Positions 10,584 to 21,400 of a stretch of DNA of 64,000 bases are shown one piece after another (the stretch's first letter is position 1; each line of letters opens with the position of its first letter). This DNA comes from Eutypella sp. D-1. Lineage: Eukaryota > Ascomycota > Sordariomycetes > Xylariales > Diatrypaceae. A program made the position numbers and the translations under genes. Under the pieces are notes generated by a model. It searched no databases, had not been told where the DNA came from, and saw only the letters and a list, made by a program, of their open reading frames with translations. Location: positions 434,001 through 498,000 of the forward strand of contig JAJTTP010000010.1 of the NCBI GenBank assembly GCA_023313575.1, given 5' to 3'.

Positions 10584-12758
10584 ATGCTCCTAGCCTCTTC
10601 GTATGCGATCCAAAAATTCACTCTGAGGCATGTGATTCGACCTCTAACTCGACCTGTGACTAGCAAGTGGCTTTCGCAAGCTCTTCGCAGTAACATGTCA
10701 TCAAAAGCCAAAAACGGCGTCTCGGCCGCGAGCCAGTCCAAGGTAATCACCACCGAGGATGGGCAGGAGTTCACCGAAGTTCGAGAAGGTCTTGCCAAGA
10801 TCCTCATTCCGCCTCCTCCAAAAGGCAAGGATGCAAAGGCCGCCGAGGAGCAGCAGCAAGTTTTCTACAATCCTATTCAGCAGTTCAATCGCGACTTGAC
10901 TGTGCTCGCTATCAAGGCGTATGGAGAGGATGTCGTCGCCCGGAAGCAAGCCCACATGGCCAAGAGGCACAACAAGAACAACAAGAGGAAGCGCGACAAG
11001 TCAGATGTTGTCGATGATAGGCCGAAAAAGCAGCATGATGCGCCTTCAGCTCTCAGTGGCAATGTGGATCCGGGACTGGGCATGGATGCTACGAATCTGA
11101 ATGGAGAGGACACCGCAATGCCCGATGCTGAAAAGGCTCAGAAGGAATCTGTGGCCAATGATGAACCCGAATTAGTAACGACAGCCGATCTTGATGCTCA
11201 AGCTTCGCGTAACGGGGATTCACGTGAAGAGACCAAGCCCATTGAGTCTGGCCACGAGAGGAAGCTCAGCCCGCCGAAATTTACGATACTGGACGCACTT
11301 TCTGCTACTGGTCTGCGAGCACTGCGCTATGCACAAGAATTACCTTTCGTTACCTCCATAACGTCCAACGATCTTACCCCTTCAGCTGTAGAGGCCATCA
11401 AGCGGAACGTCGAGCACAACGGGGTCGGGTCTAAGGTCGTCGTGAAACAGGGTGATGCACGTGCTCACATGTACTCACTTCTTACTGAGGCGCTCCCAGA
11501 AGAGCCGGAAACCTCCAAGGGTCTCAAGAGAGGCGGTCCGAAGCCTCCAAATAATCACTACGATGTAATCGACCTCGACCCTTATGGAACCGCAGCTATT
11601 TTCTTCGATGCCGCCATCAACGCGATACGTGATGATGGTGGACTTCTGTGTGTCACTTGCACCGATTCTGGAGTTTGGGCTTCACATGGATACTCGGAGA
11701 AGTCGTTTGCGCTTTACGGAGGCATACCGGTCAAGGGCTTCCATTCGCACGAGGCTGGAATACGTCTGATCCTTCACGGACTGGCCACGACAGCCGCAAG
11801 ACAAGGCCTGGCCATCGAGCCTCTCCTCAGTCTTTCAATTGATTACTACATCCGGATATTTGTAAAAGTCAAGAAATCCCCGGCGAGCGTTAAGTTCTTG
11901 GCGGGGAAGACCATGATCGTTTACGACTGCGATCATGGGTGCGGAGCATACGAGACGCAGCTTCTACTCCGCAACAAGAAAGTAGCGAACAAGTCAGGCA
12001 AGGGCTCATTCTACAAGCATACCCTATCAGCGGCACCTCGTGTAGACCGAAGCTGCAAGCATTGCGGCTCGTTGATGCACCTCGCTGGGCCCATGTATGC
12101 AGGTCCGCTGCACTCGCCCGATTTTATTAATAAGATTCTGAACGAACTGCCGAACGCCTCAAGGGACATCTACGGCACAATTCCACGGATAGAAGGGATG
12201 CTGCAGACCGCCCTCGAGGAGACCCTCGAGCCACCCGCAGACGATCAGCCCAGCATCAAGGAGGATGAGCTCGCGTCGCTTGAACCATATCCGTTCTTTT
12301 TCCATCCTACGATCCTCGCTCGCGCCATGCATTGCGTTTGCCCCGACGAGGATAGCTTTCGGGGTGCCCTGCGGGGTCTGGGTTACCAGGTCACGCGCAG
12401 CCATTGCAAGCCGGGCAGCATCAAGACGGATGCCCCATGGTCGGTGCTCTGGCACATAATGCGAGAATGGGTCCGCCAAAAGAACCCCGTCAAGGTGGAA
12501 AACATCTCGCCCAACACTCCCGCATACAGGCTCCTAAGGCTAGGTGCAAAGCCAGAATCCGGACCGAAAACCAATGCCGAAGATGATGCCGAACCGGGCG
12601 GTGAGACCGACGAGCATGCCGACAAGGGCAACGAGGTCGATAAACTGGAAGTCGTATTCGATAAGACCCTCGGTCGCGACACTTCTAAGAAGGGCCTGGT
12701 CAGATACCAGGCCAACCCCCGGGAGAACTGGGGGCCCCTGAGTAGGGCGAGCGGATGA
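10584..12758 (+). CDS. TRM1: tRNA (guanine26-N2)-dimethyltransferase Trm1
   Basis: SAM-dependent dimethylation of G26 in cytosolic and mitochondrial tRNAs. A single-exon ORF of 724 residues. The first ~37 residues are basic, hydroxylated and free of acidic residues (mitochondrial presequence-like). A second in-frame ATG at 10695 (Met38, context AACATGTC) starts the conserved region. This is the arrangement used in yeast to make mitochondrial and nuclear forms. Basic clusters KRHNKNNKRKRDK and DRPKKQ (~130-155) look like nuclear localisation signals inside a fungal insertion. Family motifs: FTEVREGLAKILIP, ILDALSATGLRALRYAQE (SAM motif I), VIDLDPYGTAAIFFDAAI (catalytic DPYG), TDSGVWA, and the paired Cys region CDHGCGAYET...CKHCGS. 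The C-terminal tail is acidic and not conserved. The MITE-like element ends about 150 bp upstream. Confidence 0.97.
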   Translation: MLLASSYAIQKFTLRHVIRPLTRPVTSKWLSQALRSNMSSKAKNGVSAASQSKVITTEDGQEFTEVREGLAKILIPPPPKGKDAKAAEEQQQVFYNPIQQFNRDLTVLAIKAYGEDVVARKQAHMAKRHNKNNKRKRDKSDVVDDRPKKQHDAPSALSGNVDPGLGMDATNLNGEDTAMPDAEKAQKESVANDEPELVTTADLDAQASRNGDSREETKPIESGHERKLSPPKFTILDALSATGLRALRYAQELPFVTSITSNDLTPSAVEAIKRNVEHNGVGSKVVVKQGDARAHMYSLLTEALPEEPETSKGLKRGGPKPPNNHYDVIDLDPYGTAAIFFDAAINAIRDDGGLLCVTCTDSGVWASHGYSEKSFALYGGIPVKGFHSHEAGIRLILHGLATTAARQGLAIEPLLSLSIDYYIRIFVKVKKSPASVKFLAGKTMIVYDCDHGCGAYETQLLLRNKKVANKSGKGSFYKHTLSAAPRVDRSCKHCGSLMHLAGPMYAGPLHSPDFINKILNELPNASRDIYGTIPRIEGMLQTALEETLEPPADDQPSIKEDELASLEPYPFFFHPTILARAMHCVCPDEDSFRGALRGLGYQVTRSHCKPGSIKTDAPWSVLWHIMREWVRQKNPVKVENISPNTPAYRLLRLGAKPESGPKTNAEDDAEPGGETDEHADKGNEVDKLEVVFDKTLGRDTSKKGLVRYQANPRENWGPLSRASG

Positions 12759-13448
12759 GGAGTTGATTCAGACTGTATATAATGTGTAAAATATGAAGAG
12801 CTATCTTCAGCTTGAAAATCGAGGAATCGCGATTGATACCCCCATTGTCTCCGTCTTCCTTGTTCCTTATTGTTATGCGCGTCTTGTAAGCGTCAATATG
12901 CATTCATATGGAAAACAAGCGATTATAAGCAGATCTTAGGTGATTATGAGGTCCCGCGCTAACCTAGGTACCTAATGCAAGTAGTATGTCGGTTGGTTAT
13001 TGTTGGTTGGCTCGGTCTCACTACAGGTGGGTGGGCATTCGTAACCGCAACATGCCGAGTTTGGAATCTCATTCACCCATTACATTCTTGCATTTATATA
13101 ACTCATTTCCGCTACCAAGCATGCTTGAACTTTCCCTGCGTCAGACCATATTTTAATACCCTTCGTCTTATATATATATATATATATAGTTTCACCCATG
13201 TCTTAGAGTTTGTTTAGCTGGATAATAATTCCCGATCACCTCGTTCTTTCGTACAATTGTAGTTACAAGATTACTAAAACGCCGACCCATCCGTTCAGTT
13301 AGTGGAGGTATCCAGAAAGGGGTTTATTGTCATCAAGGAGGCTAGAGGCTGAACGAGTCCAGTCTGTCTTAGAAATTAGGCAGCGCAGTGGGTCTAAACA
13401 TTTAGCCAGGGAGTGAACGAAGCGAGAAGGGGAGGGGAAAGAAGAGAA
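12759..13448. other. Spacer between TRM1 and the lipid-kinase-like gene
   Basis: About 0.7 kb, both genes in the same direction. It contains a (TA)n microsatellite at 13169-13188 and a CCTAGGTACCTA motif near 12963. No gene seen. Confidence 0.5.
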
Positions 13449-14918
13449 ATGCCTTCCTTTAAAGAGGATGAGGTAGTCCTCATACGAAAAAGACGAGCAT
13501 CGGAGTCAGATTCGTACGAGTACGAGGTCTTCAGCCTCGTCGAGAGCGAAGGCGAAGGCGAGGGTGAGGGCAATACCAACCCGCTGTTCAGACTAGCGCG
13601 CGAGCACGTATCAGTGGCGGACCTCCAATCGTGGCCCGGACACCGCGGGCTCGTGGTAGAACAGGTCCCGGAGTACCTGCGTTCCGGAGGTGAAAAAGAC
13701 GGCGCTCGCGCGGTTCATGTCCTCGTTTCAACAGGCTCGGGAACTGGACGCGCCGTTGTTTTCTACGACACCGTGTTGGCGCCGCTGCTGCGAGACGCGC
13801 TGGGCCTAGAAGCTGTCAGCCGGGAGGAGGCGAAGGGAAGGAGAAATGGGCTCAAAGGCGGGTACAATCTCTTCATCACGAGGGATGCACAAAGTATCCG
13901 CCGCTTCGCGGCGCAGGACTTAGCCGTCGACGACACGGCCATCGTCCTCGGCGGCGACGGTGGCGTCGTCGAGATCTTGAACGGGAGGCCGGCTCCATCG
14001 GACGATAGTGACAAGCAGAATGGACTGGAGGAGAAGCAAAGTGTTGAGCATGCGAGCGCGCCGCTCCTCGCGCTGCTGCCGCTCGGCACGGGGAACGCCC
14101 TCTTCCACTCACTACACAAGCCTCTACGGGCGGGAGCATCCGACGGCGCCGGGCCCTCGGGTCTCGTACAGGGCCTGCGCACACTGTTCTGCGCAGGCGC
14201 CGCGGCGCCGCTGCCGTCGTTCGTCGCGCGATTCTCGCCCGGTTCGCGGCTGATCACATACGGGGATAAGGACAAAGTCAAGGATGATGTCCGGAGCGAG
14301 GAGGAGCACAGCGACGCCGTGTCCAGCCTCCGCGGCGCCATCGTCGCCAGCTACGGCTTCCACAGCCAGCTGGTATGGGAGAGCGACACGCCAGCGTACC
14401 GGAAGCACGGCGCCAAGCGGTTTGGCATGGTGGCGCGGGAGCTGCTAGGCGAGAGCCACGTGTACGATGCAGTCGTCGAGGTAGACGACAACGGCAACGA
14501 TGCTCAGGAGCCCGCCAGAGGAAGAAGGGTGATACCGAGAGAGCAGCACGCGTATTACGTGCTCACGACACTGGTCTCGAACCTGGAAAGGACGTTCGCG
14601 ATCTCGCCGGCGAGCCGCCCGCTCGACGGCGTCCTGAGACTCGTGCACTTTGGCGACGAAGCCGGCGGTGGTGGTGGCGAGGGAATCATGAGCGTCATGG
14701 GCGCGGCGTACGATGGTGGGCGGCACGTGCAAATGCCAGGCGTCGGATACGGAGAGGTCGCGCGCGTCACAGTTACCATCAGCGAAGAGGACCCCCGCTG
14801 GCGCAAAGTCTGCATCGACGGCACCATCGTGGAGATCCCCATCCACGGTTCCATGTCTGTAGCTGTGGATGGCAAGACCAGGCTCCGGGTCCTGGTCGAT
14901 CGGTCTCTCGTCCCTTAA
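13449..14918 (+). CDS. Diacylglycerol/sphingoid-base kinase-like protein (DAGK catalytic fold)
   Basis: A putative lipid kinase of the ATP-NAD kinase/DAGK superfamily. Single exon, 489 residues from the ATG at 13449; the frame is open further upstream but has no ATG there. Motifs: HVLVSTGSGTG (~90-100, first glycine-rich loop), IVLGGDGGVVEILNG (~166-179, the family's GGDG nucleotide motif) and LPLGTGNALFHSL (~210-222). The C-terminal beta-rich half ends with a conserved-looking CIDGTIVEI and a hydrophobic strand. The order and spacing match lipid kinases, but the N-terminus carries a short Glu-Gly repeat and there is no PH or C1 domain. The substrate is therefore unknown: ceramide, sphingosine or diacylglycerol are all possible. 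GC content is high and uniform, with no sign of transfer. Confidence 0.85.
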   Translation: MPSFKEDEVVLIRKRRASESDSYEYEVFSLVESEGEGEGEGNTNPLFRLAREHVSVADLQSWPGHRGLVVEQVPEYLRSGGEKDGARAVHVLVSTGSGTGRAVVFYDTVLAPLLRDALGLEAVSREEAKGRRNGLKGGYNLFITRDAQSIRRFAAQDLAVDDTAIVLGGDGGVVEILNGRPAPSDDSDKQNGLEEKQSVEHASAPLLALLPLGTGNALFHSLHKPLRAGASDGAGPSGLVQGLRTLFCAGAAAPLPSFVARFSPGSRLITYGDKDKVKDDVRSEEEHSDAVSSLRGAIVASYGFHSQLVWESDTPAYRKHGAKRFGMVARELLGESHVYDAVVEVDDNGNDAQEPARGRRVIPREQHAYYVLTTLVSNLERTFAISPASRPLDGVLRLVHFGDEAGGGGGEGIMSVMGAAYDGGRHVQMPGVGYGEVARVTVTISEEDPRWRKVCIDGTIVEIPIHGSMSVAVDGKTRLRVLVDRSLVP

Positions 14919-15839
14919 GTGACATCGAGTAGCGCAGTGAAGTAGCTGGGGTTTTAAGACAAGGACATACGTGCACTCTGACCATTCATCACGGAACCGG
15001 TAGTTACATCAAGCGGTTGATTCCTACGAAGGGCTAGCTCATCTACTTATGTGGTACCTATATATATATAATACGTCTTTTTGCTACAAAACAACGCTCA
15101 CCCTTAATTCTATATGAACACTGGCATCCGAGTTCCTCAGGGAAGCTGAAACGAATCTCTGATAAGGTCCACCTACCGAGGAAAACTAGTTAGACTATAG
15201 AGCGATGGTAGACTGGATTCCCTGACTGTTAGTAAAACTATATGAATAGTCTAGACATACACTTATTCTCAACAATATCGCCCGATTATTTCTACCCCCT
15301 GAACCTTAATACTGAAGAGTTTCACTAGATAACGGGGAGAATGATCATCTCTTAAGGTCAAACCCTAAAGTTACCTAGATACCGAGGCTACATAAGGGTT
15401 ATCGTATGCCACCACGGCCAGGTGAGTCATCCCCGAGTCTTTAGTGTAGCCGCCTTATCCAATGAACGGGAGCTTCACAGCATTAGCCTAGTTGCAACTT
15501 AGGGAACGAGGGGCGCTCCGGAATACAACCAGGCAATATCTTAACAACTTACGGAGTAGAGCAATAATAACGATAATAGGTAGGCGACACAGAACTGACA
15601 GGGACGACGCTGACCTGCCACTATATATATCTGCTTAGGTGAAGACGGCACTTCCTTTTACAACATCATCACGCTTCACTAGATTAACTGAATCGTGACT
15701 TGTGGTAGGTCGTATAATCAAAGTCAGAATATAGATTCATCTTCATTATCCTCCGCTGTCATAGTCTTCCGTACCCATTATAGTCACTCTATTTGGTTCT
15801 TTGAATTCCGGACCGCTGCGTCTAAACATCAATCCCAAC
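14919..15839. other. Spacer upstream of the ABC-F gene
   Basis: About 0.9 kb between genes in the same direction. It contains (TA)n at ~15061-15071 and one CCAAT near 15459. No coding signal was seen; the ABC-F promoter is presumed to lie here. Confidence 0.5.
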
Positions 15840-18362
15840 ATGACGTCAATGGAGGCAGAGTCTGTGGCGACCATCATGTGCATCAGCAAGCAGACGCGCT
15901 TCAACATCGCGGTGCCGAATTATCGGGAGGTAAGATAGGGCACAGCAGGCTTAATTTAGACACTACAACATAGACGTATCATCATTAACGTTCCCAAATT
16001 CATAGCTAGATATCGAGGGCCTGCATATCACTGTCAAGTCGGGACCAGGGCCAGATTCCAAAGGCAAGGGAAAGGGCAAGGCGAAACGGGGAGAAGGCAC
16101 TGAAATACTTAATAATGCCAAGTTGAGGTTGAAGCCTGGCCAGCGTTATGCTCTGCTTGGGCGGAATGGTACCGGGAAGTCAAGTAAGCCAGGAGATCCC
16201 CCTACCGTCTAAACCCCTTATTTGATTGGACTATGTGGTATTAACCACGTCCCGCAGCTCTCCTCAAGGCAATCGCCGAGAAGCTCATCCCCGGAATACC
16301 AGAGGAAACGCGCATTGCGATCTTACAGCAGACTGATGCCGACAATGTCAACACCGACGAGGTTCCACAAGAGTCCTCGCCTGCTTCCGTCGGAAACGTG
16401 GGGCGCAGTGTTTTAGAGGAGGTCATCGAGCGGGCTACCTCAAAGCAAGAAATCCAGCAAGAAATTGACAGTTCGTGAACGACTATTCCCCTTGATTTCT
16501 TATGTATATAATTGAAAGGCAACGCTAATTCCCACGCAGTTTTATCAGCTGGAATAGACAGTGGTAGTGCCTACGGTGCCTTGAGGGGGTTTCGGAAAAT
16601 CCGCCGCGACCGTTTGCACAAGGAATTATTCCAGAAGGACAAGGATGCCAGGCTCAGAAGTGGAACCAGGGGGCTGCAAGCTAGGAAGGCTTTGACTACG
16701 ATGGAAAAGCAAGTCGCGGAGTTTCAATCACGGTGAGCATACTTAAAATTGGCTATCCCTACTGCTACTAATGTCATACACCCCAGGTATGATCAGAGAG
16801 ATGAGGACATCTCGCCCGAGGACCTTGCCAGAGAGACCAGCGAGGCGGCCGATATGCTCGCCGATTTGCAATTGCAGGTCGAACCTTCCAAGCTGGTCGA
16901 GGTTGAAGCTGGCGCGAGGAGAATCCTCGCAGGTCTCGGCTTTTCCGAACAGTACACCCAGAGGCCAGTATCCAGCCTCTCCGGGGGCTGGAAAATGAGG
17001 ACAAGCCTGGCCGCGGCGCTGCTTCAGGAGGCGGACATTTTAATCTTAGACGAGCCGACGAACTTCCTGGATCTCCTGGGCATCATGTGGCTGCAGCGCC
17101 ACCTTACATCAATCGCGGAATCAGCAGATGCTCCGACACTGATCCTAGTATCCCACGACCGGGACTTCACATCACTCTGCTGCACAGACCTCCTGATCAT
17201 CAAAGACAAGGATCTGACATACTTTCATGGCGACCTCCCCTCGTACGAGGCGTCTCAGGCGGAGCGGAAGATTCACCTGACGAAAATGAAGGAGGCACAG
17301 GACAAGCAGAAGGAGCACGTGCAACAAACGATCCAGAGAAACATGCGCGAAGGCAAGGCCAAGGACGACCAGAACAAGATCAGGCAGGCCAAGTCCCGGC
17401 AGAAGAAGCTCGACGACCGGTGGGGCCTCGAGGTCAGCGCCAAGGGTGGCCGCTTCAAACTGAATCGCGACCTAGTGGGATATCATCTCACGAGCCGCGC
17501 CGAGATAGATGTCCCCCAGGAGCAGAAGCCGGTCAGCCTCTTGCTTCCCCCGCCCCCGGAGCTTCGATTTCCCGGCGCGCTACTATCCCTAGAGAACGTC
17601 TCATTCCGCTACCCACGGTCTGGCGGCGTAGCGGCCTCTCCAACCGTCCTAAAGAACATCACCCTGTCCATTAACGAGGGCGACAGGGTAGGCGTATTAG
17701 GACTCAACGGTAGCGGCAAGTCCACACTGATTAAGCTGCTGGTTGAGGAGGCGCGGCCAACCTCCGGGACGCTCACTGCCCACCCACGGCTAAAGCTGGG
17801 ATATTATGCGCAGCACGCAGTCGAGGATCTGCAACGGGCGGGCCGCGCTGAGCCAGACCTGACAGCGCTCGCGCTGCTTACCAGGGAGGTAGTGGCTGGG
17901 GATCCTGAGCCGGATGAGGGTGCTCTCCGCGGCATCCTCGGTTCCCTCGGCCTGCCGGGGCGGCTGGCATCTGACGTCCCCGTACGCAAACTCTCGGGTG
18001 GGCAGCTGGTACGCCTGGCGTTGGCTCAGATTCTTCGCCGGCGGCCCCAACTACTCGTCCTCGACGAGCCCACTACCCATCTCGACTACGAGACCGTAGC
18101 CGCGTTGAGAACGGCGCTCCGCGCCTGGCCCGGCGCCGTCGTGCTCGTCAGCCATGACCGCTGGTTTGTGCGCGGCGTCGTTGAGGGTCTTGTCGATGAC
18201 GCTGACAGTGACGATGAGGGAGAAGACGAGCACGAAGATGCGGCACCCAGGCGCCGCGCCGTGTTCCAGCTCAAAGCCGGACAGTTGACCGGACAGTTGA
18301 CCCGGCTTGATGGGGGTGTGGATCAGTTTGTCAAGGCGGTATTAAGACGTGTGCCCACGTGA
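15840..18362 (+). CDS. ABC-F family ATPase (two ABC domains, soluble)
   Basis: Soluble twin-ABC ATPases of this family act on ribosomes in translation or its regulation (GCN20/ABCF3-type). I read five exons: 15840-15929, 16006-16183, 16258-16470, 16540-16732 and 16787-18362. All introns are 54-76 nt with good donors (GTAAGA, GTAAGC, GTTCGT, GTGAGC) and consistent phases. The product is 749 residues. ABC1: GRNGTGKST (spans an intron), signature SSLSGGWKMR, Walker B ILILDEPTNFLD, SHDRDF. A charged, helical ABC-F linker (KMKEAQDKQKEHVQ...) follows. ABC2: GLNGSGKST, RKLSGGQLVRLA, LLVLDEPTTHLD, SHDRWF. No membrane segments. The N-terminus before ABC1 is short (~35 residues), so it lacks the long GCN1-binding extension of classical GCN20. 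The paralogue group is therefore open. It ends 71 bp from the convergent fusion gene. Confidence 0.94.
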
Positions 18363-18433
18363 TTGCAATACGGACACTGAACGAAATGACTTTCTAGCAA
18401 TTTAAGATTTCATATAGGCCCTCACTTTCTTCC

Positions 18434-21400
18434 CTAAGCACCATCAAAGACTAGAAGACTTTGGACCCGAAGTTTTCTGCCAGTGGAATCCCCGAGCAGC
18501 ATCTCCCGACCACGGTGAGCCGGAAACTCGGCCACGACCATAATACTCATACTGCTCGGCTCTATGCCAGCTTGGCTCAGCAGATTCACCACGGCACAAA
18601 GCGTTTTCCCCGTAGAAAGCACATCGTCCACCACCACCACTGACTTGGCTCTGGAGATCGCGTCCCACTCCACCTCGATACCCTTCTTTTTTGACTCCCC
18701 AGGTGTTAATGACGATATGTATGACGCAGGCTTCTCCATAGAATGAGTGGGCGGGGGGAGCTTGCCGGTTTCGCGAATCAACACCAAGGGAATATTAACC
18801 CGCGAGGCCAATACGGATGCAAAGATGAAGCCGCCAGCCTCGCAACTCACCACCGCATCAACCTTGGCCCAGTCACCAGTGAATCGTTCCTGCAAGAGAG
18901 AGGCGCACAGGTTCAGCCCACCTGGCTGCTGAGCGATACCGAGACAGTGACGGAACTCCATGCCTGAGCGCGGGAAGTCGGGTACTGAGCGTACCATATT
19001 AGCCAGTCGCCGCAGGTTCTCGTGAAAGAATGGAAGAAGTTTTCGCTCCGCGAACCTTCCTGCGGCTGTATCCCCGACCGTATCGTTAACGAACACATAG
19101 TCAGGGGGGCCGTCCAAAGCGGGCCCCCCGCATGCTTTATATGTATGATCCCAAATGTCGTCGCCACTAACACCGTTACATCTTCGGCGATCGCGAACGG
19201 TTTGTTCACTAGCTTGGACAAATACCTCGAGCATTCTGCTACCTGGTGCCAAATGCGAGAAGGTCGCCACCGGCGCATCGTCTCTCATTCCAGTGATGAG
19301 CAGCACATCCACATCTGCGGCGTCATGCACTACACTTAGAAAATGCTCTTGCTGTAGCCCCGGCCGTTTCTGCATCTGTTCGTGAAAGAATCTCTTCATC
19401 GCCGGTCGATGTTGCTCCTTGTAGGCACGGTCTCGAAGGAGGCGACTTAGATCGGAACCGCTCGACGCTGCGTATTCTCGCTTCGTCTCGTCACTGATGC
19501 TAGATATGCGTACTTTGAGATTATCGTGGGCACACTTGCGGAATACCGAGGCCCAGATCTCTGCGCAATAATCCTTGCCGACGAAACAGTCTCCCGTGAC
19601 AAGAATCACAAGCCTCGGTTCCATCGCCGCTTTTGGGAGCGGGCAGGCGTAAGCCAGTATATTGTCCGGGTCTAGTTTGCGTTTGAGACGGGCTAGGCGC
19701 TGCCGGTTGGGCCCAAAAGCCTTGGTAGCCAGCGTGGCATCCCTTGGGTCCGGCCCAAGATCGGCACCGTAAGTCCCGGCACAACTTGACAACAACTCCC
19801 CGGCGACATTGTACACCCACTCCACGGCAGATTGCGCGACCTCGGAGCCATCTTGATCACGAAACCAGACTCCGGTTATCACGCAGGCGAAGTCCCAGTC
19901 TCGACAGCCGAAGGCAATGGCGTCGGCAGCGACATCGCGGACCGCTCCACCGCCTTGCAAGAGATGTAAATAACAAAGCGATGAGGGGCAGCTCTTGACG
20001 GCCTCCTCCAAGATAAGGGCTACGGGGCCTTTTGCGACATTTCTCAAAAATATACATCGCTTGAACGAGGAAGTCTTGCCACCGCCGTGCCCGCCGTGCA
20101 TCATGGAAACGTACATCTCAGTGTCGAATAGACCGACCCCGTCCACGAGTTTCGAACCAACTTCTGTTCCCAAGATTTCAGTTACAAATTCAGGCGTGGG
20201 AGTTGCAGAGGTGAGTCGTGCCAAGGTAGATTCGATGAGAGTCACCCCAAGGTGGACCTTGCCAGAGTCCCAATACAGATACGCGTCCGCAGAACAACTT
20301 CGAGGAAGTTTGCTGGCGACCAGATTATCGAAGTCGTTCAGCCACGTGCGCATTATGTGGTCGCCCATGGTCAGCGGAATCACCCAGTTCCGGATCAGAT
20401 AGGTCGGAGCCGGGAAAGTCTTGAACGTCACACTGACGACAATGCCAAAGTTGTTCCCGGCGCCTTTGATCGCCCACAACAGATCGGACTCGTTTTCTGG
20501 GCGAACGGCACCATCTGGCCGGTGCTGGATCGGTACAGTACCTACGCAAAGGAGCTGACCAGAGGCGACGCTGACTACGACGGCACCGATAATAGCGTCA
20601 CACGCGAGCCCGTGAAGCCTAGCCAAATGTCCAATGCCGCCCTGCAACCATAGCCCTGCTCCTACGCTTGGGCGAGCCCCTAGGGGCACTGTCAAGCCTG
20701 CCGCCATGGTCTCGCGGATGATGTCTCCCGTCTTGCAGCCGGCCTCGGCCACGACCAAAGTACCAGAATCGCCTTCGCTCTGTCCCGCATGGATGATATG
20801 CAATTGGTCAAACGCACCCATGTCGATCGAGACAACATTGGGCCATAAACAGTGGCCGCTGTGTCCCCCACCAACGACAGTAAGGCCAATCTTGTTCTTC
20901 AGGGCCCATCGAACGCAGATCTGAATTTCTTGGATCTGGGTCGGCCTGACAACCGAGGCGGGACGACGTACACGAGCCTCGCGGTTTTTGACCGTATAAT
21001 TGCCCTTTATTAGTGGCACCTCAGCCTCCAGCTGCGGAATAGTGGTCGCAAATCGGTTGAAGGTCGCCATCACATTGGGCGCACTGAACAAGAGATGGCC
21101 TGGATGGGTTTGCTCACGGCGGCCTAAGGCCCGGCATATCTTACGCCACCCGAGCCGAATAGCCTTGTCCATGCACACATCCTGCATGACAACCCCCGCA
21201 ACGAAAGGGGTGAACTTGTCCAGTACCTCGTCATCATCTGCCACACGAACAACTCCAGTGGGGAAAGACGCCGTTCGATGGCACACCAAGCCATCAACGT
21301 CTAAAGAACCTTCGCGATGGAAAACCACCACTATCCCGTCTCGTGGGGGTTCGGCGAGCATTTCTAGTGCTCGTTCGATGAACCTGCGTTTGGGTTTCAT

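Noticed and set aside
16749..16786. Reading the ABC-F gene as starting at an ATG within the last intron
   Set aside because: Upstream exons encode the conserved Walker A of ABC1 in correct phase, so the start is at 15840.
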